Assembly (NCBI GenBank): GCA_016763495.1
Contig: JAESTR010000040.1
Span: forward strand, 1 to 10,612
Reading direction: 5' to 3'
Origin: Kordiimonadaceae bacterium
Lineage (GTDB): Bacteria > Pseudomonadota > Alphaproteobacteria > Sphingomonadales > Kordiimonadaceae
Length of the DNA stretch: 10,612 nucleotides
The notes beneath the pieces were generated by a model. That model worked only from the letters and a program-made list of their open reading frames with translations, ran no database searches and was not told where the DNA came from. Below are positions 6,701 through 10,612 of the stretch, piece after piece (position 1 is the first letter of the stretch; every line of letters starts with the position of its first letter). The position numbers were made by a program, and so were the translations under genes.

Positions 6701-8119
6701 GGAGATATTCAAGGCATCATCTGCTACGAGAATGCTATCGATAATGCCGCGACAAGCGTTGGCATGCCCACAGATGAAGTGCGACAGAAAAACCTGTATG
6801 ACATTGGGCAGTCCACACCGTTCGGGCAAACACTGACATACTGTTACATGCGCGATGTATGGAATTACGCCATAACCGAAAGCGATTACACCGCTCGCAA
6901 AGCGGATATTGAAACTTTCAACTCAGAAAACAAATGGCTCAAACGTGCCATTTCAATCGTGCCCGTTAAATATGCATCAGGGTATAATCTCGTGACGCTT
7001 GAACAGACCAGCGCACTCGTTTCAGTATATAGCGGTGACGGCACACTTTGCATCCGCCAAGGCGGCGTGGACATGGGCCAAGGCATCCTCACGCAAATCA
7101 TGCAGATCGCAGCTTACGAGCTGAATGTACCCCTAACAATGGTCAATGTAGAAAGCGCGGACACCAGTGTGGTGCCGAACCCGTCATCAACTGGTGCGTC
7201 CACAGGCACACAATATAATGGCTTTGCAGTACGCGAAGCTTGCAGGGCCCTTCGCACACGTCTGCAAGATTATGCACGTGAAAAGCTCGTAGATAACGGT
7301 GATACTTGGTGTAAAGACGCTGGCATTGATTATTGGAATTACGGCACAGACGAAAAGACAGGCCGCCTTGAAGGTTGGCGCCATGAAGCCGGCAACGGCA
7401 AATTAATATGGCAAAACATCGTCGGCATGGCATTTGGCGACCGAGTGAACTTGCAAGCGCAGTATCATGCAGAAATTCCTGGCGGCACCACACCGAGCTC
7501 TAACCTCACGTTCAAAACAGCGGCGGAAAACAAAGCGATCCCCGGCATACCGGTTCAAACAAACAATGTAACGCCTGAAGCAAGTGATAACTTCCTTGGC
7601 TTTACATACAATGTGGCAGTTTCAGAAGTAGAAGTGGACATTTTGACAGTGGAAACCACCGTTGTCCGTACCGACATATATTACGATATGGGTAAAAGCA
7701 TGAACCCTGCCATTGATATTGGCCAGATTGAAGGCGCGTTTGTACAAGGCATAGGCTATGTATTGACCGAAGAATCTCTATATGAAAATGACACAAGTAA
7801 GGACAGCTACGGCCAACTGAACACGCCCAATACTTGGGGATATAAAATACCCGCCACCACCAGCATTCCAAAACAGATGAATGTTACACTCTTCCCGCGG
7901 GAGAAAGCCGCCGCTGGTGTGCCTGAGGCGCCAAGCTTGTTATACTCATCCAAAGAAGTGGGGGAACCACCGCTAGTTTTGGCGGCCAGCGTGTTTATGG
8001 CAGTTAAAAATGCAGTGCGTGCCTCTCGTGTTGAACGCGGCTTGTCACCCCTGTTTGAATTGAGCTGCCCAGCTACTGTGCAAGAGGTGACGAATGCAGC
8101 TGACATTCAATTGAGCTGA
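3755..8119 (+). CDS. Single-chain xanthine dehydrogenase-like molybdenum hydroxylase ([2Fe-2S]-FAD-Mo fusion)
   Basis: A 1454-residue cytoplasmic protein of the xanthine oxidase family (no signal peptide), numbered from the ATG at 3755. These enzymes hydroxylate N-heterocycles or aldehydes at a molybdopterin centre and pass electrons through two [2Fe-2S] clusters to FAD. The plant-type ferredoxin domain has C47, C52, C55 (GCGQGGCGACTV) and C77. The helical [2Fe-2S] domain has C117, C120 (QCGYC) and C154, C156 (LCRCTGYRP). The FAD domain includes VCGNTSVGV and VRNAASIAGNN. A linker leads to the Mo part, which starts near AFLQASGETTYVHD and holds DQMHFYMET (Q801), GGGYGGKTTQS, NTAFRSMG (R980), GGVDMGQG, MNPAIDIGQIEGAFVQG and VGEPP (E1404). 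This order in one chain, with QASGE and IDIGQ-EGAFVQG segments, is like animal or fungal xanthine dehydrogenase; bacterial enzymes are usually split into XdhA and XdhB. It is about 120 residues longer than bovine XDH (1332). The start at 3755 has GGGAA 9 bases upstream; a GTG at 3665 would add 30 unrelated residues. The substrate is unknown because pocket residues differ. Confidence 0.93.
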   Translation: MAQQDTSVVTFFLNGKQVEIDSPPADLRLVDYLHLPEVQLTGSKKGCGQGGCGACTVVLSAWDTAKGTAQHRSINSCLRPVAALNGLAVTTIEGTGSVTSEMNPVAFSLAKNNGSQCGYCSPGWVMNMTAYMSANGAKKPTKQEIENIFDGNLCRCTGYRPILEAMKTYASNWSPDDQKNLMKCLIDPAFKPAGVDSEIELALPPSPWGPEAPLAFESDGYVWRSPSTVEELLSDISELGGTSNLRLVCGNTSVGVYDYEVENPQNLIDINAITSLKQITVNASSITVGSAVTYTDLIAFLETQIATLGATEARNFEVIHYMASRTAGTIVRNAASIAGNNMLVFKHIHQGEPFPSDAITAYIAAGVTIEVTSPAWGTAPRTMAIEEFIEQTITDENYPYDKVILSYDMPFSKPNEYIQCQKVARREVNSHSIVNSGIQFDMDTDLKVLDCRVVFGGVATYPFRATNTEAAFKEYGISLENLPKIITAVQEDVKAAYTAPDKNTGITYDYKLQLAESFVYKTMVNVIDQLEPCQVPDQDKSAGVIKWGTWGVTGGTQTFETEKYRFPISEPFIKTEAFLQASGETTYVHDYVMPPNALYGAAVTSERALANFCFIAGSGPQTPITAADLSTLLAARFPDTFKGFITVADVPNRENLGPDDNDPNLVGMGADQPVYADGYITYFGQAIGVILAVNDVEAVKIAYYVTSECVQYSPLSATNPLHNVPAVLTIDEAAADGQIFPDYPESASFVSHIWKIKRAGSDMAWLETTPEPAPGTIDVQPTKVENNSCNLVRAQQKTGDQMHFYMETQSTAAFPNKDGSMRLHPSSQSPMDVHSTVASVLGLPLNKVAVEIPYVGGGYGGKTTQSVLVAAMAVVAANKTRVPVRLALQRAEDSAMVGHRHAYQCDYQIAIDTGADNAANKGLIRGWQGNFLGDGGATYDCSLVVGDCLQLRLDSAYFVRNYQTKLDVVRTNKASNTAFRSMGDIQGIICYENAIDNAATSVGMPTDEVRQKNLYDIGQSTPFGQTLTYCYMRDVWNYAITESDYTARKADIETFNSENKWLKRAISIVPVKYASGYNLVTLEQTSALVSVYSGDGTLCIRQGGVDMGQGILTQIMQIAAYELNVPLTMVNVESADTSVVPNPSSTGASTGTQYNGFAVREACRALRTRLQDYAREKLVDNGDTWCKDAGIDYWNYGTDEKTGRLEGWRHEAGNGKLIWQNIVGMAFGDRVNLQAQYHAEIPGGTTPSSNLTFKTAAENKAIPGIPVQTNNVTPEASDNFLGFTYNVAVSEVEVDILTVETTVVRTDIYYDMGKSMNPAIDIGQIEGAFVQGIGYVLTEESLYENDTSKDSYGQLNTPNTWGYKIPATTSIPKQMNVTLFPREKAAAGVPEAPSLLYSSKEVGEPPLVLAASVFMAVKNAVRASRVERGLSPLFELSCPATVQEVTNAADIQLS

Positions 8120-8152
8120 CGTACAACACCTACAAACCACATCAATTGACTT

Positions 8153-8187
8153 ATATGCTGGCGCCTTGATCGAGGGCGCCAGCATAT
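8153..8187 (+). terminator. Strong 13-bp perfect hairpin after the molybdenum-hydroxylase gene
   Basis: ATATGCTGGCGCC (8153-8165) is exactly complementary to GGCGCCAGCATAT (8175-8187) around a 9-base loop, 33 bases after the TGA. It is GC-rich next to the loop and AT-rich at the base. The classic T-run is missing: TTAATGG follows. It is most likely a transcription terminator or a 3'-end stabilising structure. An operator is less likely given its place right behind the stop codon. Confidence 0.65.
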
Positions 8188-8260
8188 TAATGGTATCCAC
8201 TAAAACTGTAGTAAATTTACACCATTTCACAAAAAATACGTTCAATTTCGCCCCACCCAC

Positions 8261-8292
8261 AATACAATGGGTACATATTAAACCATTGTATT
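8261..8292. promoter_or_regulatory. 10-bp perfect inverted repeat in the receptor upstream region
   Basis: AATACAATGG (8261-8270) is the exact reverse complement of CCATTGTATT (8283-8292), with a 12-base AT-rich spacer. It stands about 215 bp before the receptor start. The left arm contains TACAAT and a TATACT lies just after the right arm, both -10-like, but neither has a convincing -35. The layout suits a dimeric regulator's operator; an AT-rich hairpin is the alternative. Confidence 0.45.
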
Positions 8293-8351
8293 AATTATAC
8301 TTTCTAAGCGATTGGCGATTGGCTTCCTTAATTTCGAAATAGTGGCCCTTT

Positions 8352-8381
8352 TTGAATCTTGCCCGGTCTTTTAGCCATAAG
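8352..8381 (+). promoter_or_regulatory. Weak candidate sigma-70 promoter for the TonB-dependent receptor
   Basis: TTGAAT (8352-8357) and CATAAG (8376-8381) are 18 bp apart and each matches the consensus at four of six positions. Transcription would start near 8388, giving a leader of about 118 bases. Other AT-rich hexamers are nearby, so this is only a candidate. Confidence 0.22.
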
Positions 8382-8454
8382 TATGAATTTACGTCATTTC
8401 GTGATGTCACACTTAAAGAAAACGTCAGACGTGCATCCATAATAAAAATAAAGA

Positions 8455-8478
8455 ATGTGAGCCAGAAAATGGTCACAT
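8455..8478 (+). promoter_or_regulatory. Leader hairpin upstream of the receptor ribosome-binding site
   Basis: ATGTGA (8455-8460) pairs with TCACAT (8473-8478). Inside it, after a one-base bulge, CC (8462-8463) pairs with GG (8471-8472) around an AGAAAAT loop. It ends 14 bases before the Shine-Dalgarno GGAGG at 8493-8497. It may affect translation or mRNA stability. The TGTGA/TCACA arms look CRP-like, but their 12-base spacing is wrong for CRP. Confidence 0.3.
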
Positions 8479-8505
8479 AACTCAGTTAAGCTGGAGGAAA
8501 CTACC

Positions 8506-10612
8506 ATGACTTTACACTTACGCCAGAGCGGCGCGAGACCATTTAGTATATGCAAATGCGTTTTAGTAGCGACGACGAGCATGCTTGCAATTTCTACAGG
8601 GTCTATTGCAGCAGATAATGAAGATTTCACCCTTGAGGAAATCATTGTAACCGCACAAAAAAGGGCGCAAAGCCTACAGGATGTACCCATTGCTGTTTCG
8701 GCCATCACCTCACAAACTTTTGACCGCCAAGCATTGCTCAACCTATCAGAAGCACTTGAGCTGACGCCAAACATTGAAGTCGTAGAAAATGATAGCGGTG
8801 CCAACGTTATCTTACGCGGCGTGTCGCGTGGTTCGGTTGCCATACTGCTTGACGGCGTCGCCCAGCTGGGTGGTGCAACTACATTTTCCTCCCCTATCAC
8901 TGACATTGAGCGCGTGGAAGTTTTGCGCGGACCACAAGGGTCAATCTATGGCAGAAATGCCGCTGGCGGTGTTATTAATTACATTACAAAAGCACCGAGC
9001 GAAGAATTTGAAGGCTCAGTGAAAGCTGACTTTGGCAACTATGGCTTCAGCCAATATTCAGGCATGCTGAATGTGCCAGTAGTCGAAGGTAAAGTATCAA
9101 CACGCTTTAACGCCTTTTATGAAGACCGCGGCGGCTGGGTAGATAATGAGTTTGACGGCTCTAAACTAGAAAGCGCCGAAAAATATGGTTTCCGCGGGCA
9201 AATTTTGTTCACACCAAACGATAATCTATCAGCTCGCTTCATGGTGCAGTATAATAACAACAAACCCTCTAGCCACACGGCTTACTACCAGACAGGCTCC
9301 GAGCTTATGGACTTTTGGGTAGCCCATGTGAATGCTGGCCTTGGCAAAAACCTGCCAACGATTGGTAATGATGCCTTCTCTGGCACGACCAACCTTGACG
9401 GCGGAGTCAGCCTGTCAACAAAACAAACTCACGCACAGGCGCACCTGACATGGGATGATGACTGGGGAACATTATTGTCCATCACAGGCTATACTGATAG
9501 GAACCGCAAAGCAGACAATTTGGACACTGACGCTTCCGCGCTCGATCTCCTCGTACTTGACAAAGAAGTAGACAATACTGACTTTTCTCAGGAATTTCGC
9601 TTTGTTTCAAACACGGATGGCAAACTGGAATATGTCGCGGGCCTCTATTACGAGCGTGAAACCTCTGACGTCACTGAAATCACTAGGTTTGGTGAAGACG
9701 GCGACTATATCGCATCGTCCCTTTTTGGTAATGCCTTTGCGACGGGCATTAACAGCGCTATTGGCGTCCCGCTATTACCAACTGACTTCACACCGTTGTT
9801 TACAACAGGCAGTTTCCTCGGAATTTGGGATTATGACGAAGACCATAGCGTCAAAAAAACTTATGCCGCGTACATAAATGCGACTTATAAGCTAACCGAA
9901 AAACTCCACCTAACTGCGGGTGGCCGCCTAAGCCGCGTGAATGACGTTAGGTCTGAACTAGGCATTCCTACGGTTTACAATCTGCAACAGTTGGCAGGTC
10001 CTGAGCTCGCTCCTTTTGCCGCTTTCGTGCCGGATGCCTTCACTATACCGGGTGCAGCGGTGCAAAACGTGCCTATCCCTGTTTATAAAAAGACAGATTG
10101 GTCTGCAGCTGTTAAGGGCACATACTTTGTATCTGACGACATTATGGTTTACGGGTCTGTTAGCCGCGGCTTCACACCAGGCCGTGTAAGTGCGCTACGT
10201 GTAAACAGTACTGATATTCAAATTGATGAATTAGAGCCAGAAGTTATCTGGAACGATGAAGTTGGAACCAAAACCAGCCTCATGGATAACCGCCTGCAGT
10301 TGAATGGTTCACTTTATTTCCTCAATTATTCAAACTTCCGGACATTTACTTTGGTGGACAATGCTTTCCAACCTGCGGACGGCGGCACTATGCATAATTA
10401 TGGTTTCGAACTTGAGGCGATTGCGCGGCCCATTCAGGGTTTAACGCTAATGGCCTCTGTTGGTTATACCAATGCCACATATAAAGATGTTGCTCGCGGC
10501 GGCGAAAATCGTACCGGCTGTTACCTTGGCCAATCCGAAGCAAACGGCTGCATTGATGGCACACAGTTACGCACGGGCCAGCAAGTGGAAGGGTCTGCGA
10601 AATGGAATGGCA
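8506..10612 (+). CDS. TonB-dependent outer-membrane receptor, N-terminal 702 residues (3' end outside window)
   Basis: The frame opens at the ATG at 8506, seven bases after a very good Shine-Dalgarno GGAGGA (8493-8498), and stays open to the right edge. The first 36 residues look like a signal peptide with an unusually long n-region, cleaved near SIA-AD. A TonB-box-like segment follows at about 41-50 (FTLEEIIVTA), then QKRAQSLQDVPIAVSAI, the usual start of the plug domain. Plug hallmarks are NVILRGVSRG, AILLDGVAQ and VEVLRGPQGSIYGRNAAGG, followed by VINYITKAPS. The rest is barrel-like, with alternating strands such as KTYAAYINATYKLTEKL, a SVSRGFTPG segment and LEPEVIWNDEVGTK. Near the right edge two cysteines (GCYLGQ and GCIDG) could close an extracellular loop. 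Such receptors take up siderophores, cobalamin, sugars or other ligands using TonB energy; the ligand is not evident. Being downstream of the molybdenum hydroxylase suggests uptake of that enzyme's substrate, but a strong hairpin and a 386-bp gap separate them, so they are probably separate transcripts. Confidence 0.92.
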   Translation, partial: MTLHLRQSGARPFSICKCVLVATTSMLAISTGSIAADNEDFTLEEIIVTAQKRAQSLQDVPIAVSAITSQTFDRQALLNLSEALELTPNIEVVENDSGANVILRGVSRGSVAILLDGVAQLGGATTFSSPITDIERVEVLRGPQGSIYGRNAAGGVINYITKAPSEEFEGSVKADFGNYGFSQYSGMLNVPVVEGKVSTRFNAFYEDRGGWVDNEFDGSKLESAEKYGFRGQILFTPNDNLSARFMVQYNNNKPSSHTAYYQTGSELMDFWVAHVNAGLGKNLPTIGNDAFSGTTNLDGGVSLSTKQTHAQAHLTWDDDWGTLLSITGYTDRNRKADNLDTDASALDLLVLDKEVDNTDFSQEFRFVSNTDGKLEYVAGLYYERETSDVTEITRFGEDGDYIASSLFGNAFATGINSAIGVPLLPTDFTPLFTTGSFLGIWDYDEDHSVKKTYAAYINATYKLTEKLHLTAGGRLSRVNDVRSELGIPTVYNLQQLAGPELAPFAAFVPDAFTIPGAAVQNVPIPVYKKTDWSAAVKGTYFVSDDIMVYGSVSRGFTPGRVSALRVNSTDIQIDELEPEVIWNDEVGTKTSLMDNRLQLNGSLYFLNYSNFRTFTLVDNAFQPADGGTMHNYGFELEAIARPIQGLTLMASVGYTNATYKDVARGGENRTGCYLGQSEANGCIDGTQLRTGQQVEGSAKWNG

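Larger units (their letters stand above)
8120..8505. other. 386-bp intergenic regulatory region between the Mo-hydroxylase and receptor genes
   Basis: I find no credible gene here. Besides the hairpin at 8153-8187, the inverted repeat at 8261-8292 and the leader hairpin at 8455-8478, it holds three small items: a tandem GCGATTG repeat (8308-8321), a 10-base perfect palindrome ATTTCGAAAT (8331-8340), and ACGTC-A-GACGT (8422-8432). ACGTCA also occurs at 8391-8396. The density of dyads suggests regulated transcription of the receptor gene. Confidence 0.5.

Noticed and set aside
8455..8478. CRP site formed by TGTGA and TCACA
   Set aside because: The spacing is 12 bases, not the 6 required for CRP-family binding; it is better described as a leader hairpin.
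8394..8906. 170-codon open frame on the minus strand
   Set aside because: It lies over the receptor's leader and N-terminal coding sequence, has no recognisable domain, and the plus-strand frame carries clear signal peptide, TonB box and plug motifs.
9602..9877. 91-codon plus-strand frame inside the receptor
   Set aside because: The receptor frame is continuous through this stretch with barrel-like sequence, so this is a shadow frame.
1..10612. Mobile element or CRISPR array
   Set aside because: I found no transposase or integrase motifs, no terminal inverted repeats with target duplications, and no regularly spaced repeats.

Overview
The window comes from a Gram-negative bacterium, most likely a marine-type proteobacterium with moderate GC. 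A TonB-dependent outer-membrane receptor, a YfiR-like periplasmic protein and a CHASE8-type membrane sensor all imply an outer membrane and a periplasm. I cannot fix the class from sequence alone; gammaproteobacteria and Kordiimonas-like alphaproteobacteria both fit. All five recognisable genes lie on the + strand, and I see no tRNA, rRNA, CRISPR array or insertion sequence.

Layout. (1) 1-896: the 3' part of an N-acyl-D-amino-acid deacylase (D-aminoacylase) family amidohydrolase. (2) 897-1020: a gap with a consensus -10 hexamer and a 9-bp inverted repeat ending three bases before the next start codon. (3) 1021-3560: a tight two-gene unit with a 2-base gap. It holds a YfiR-like periplasmic protein and a hybrid histidine kinase (CHASE8-like sensor, HAMP, HisKA, HATPase, receiver). 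(4) 3561-3754: a gap with a CRP/FNR-type palindrome and a terminator-like hairpin. (5) 3755-8119: a very large single-chain molybdenum hydroxylase with the domain order and sequence signatures of eukaryotic xanthine dehydrogenase (two [2Fe-2S] domains, FAD domain, Mo domain), but with substitutions at several substrate-pocket positions. (6) 8120-8505: a 386-bp regulatory gap with a 13-bp perfect hairpin, a separate 10-bp inverted repeat and a leader hairpin. (7) 8506-10612: the 5' part of a TonB-dependent receptor that runs off the right edge.

How they may work together. The YfiR/CHASE8 pair resembles the first two parts of the YfiBNR envelope-sensing system, but a phosphorelay kinase takes the place of the diguanylate cyclase. 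The molybdenum hydroxylase followed by a TonB-dependent receptor suggests uptake and oxidative hydroxylation of a scavenged substrate, perhaps a purine-like N-heterocycle or an aldehyde. That link is inference from proximity. The most unusual item is the fused, eukaryote-like molybdenum hydroxylase with a non-canonical active site.
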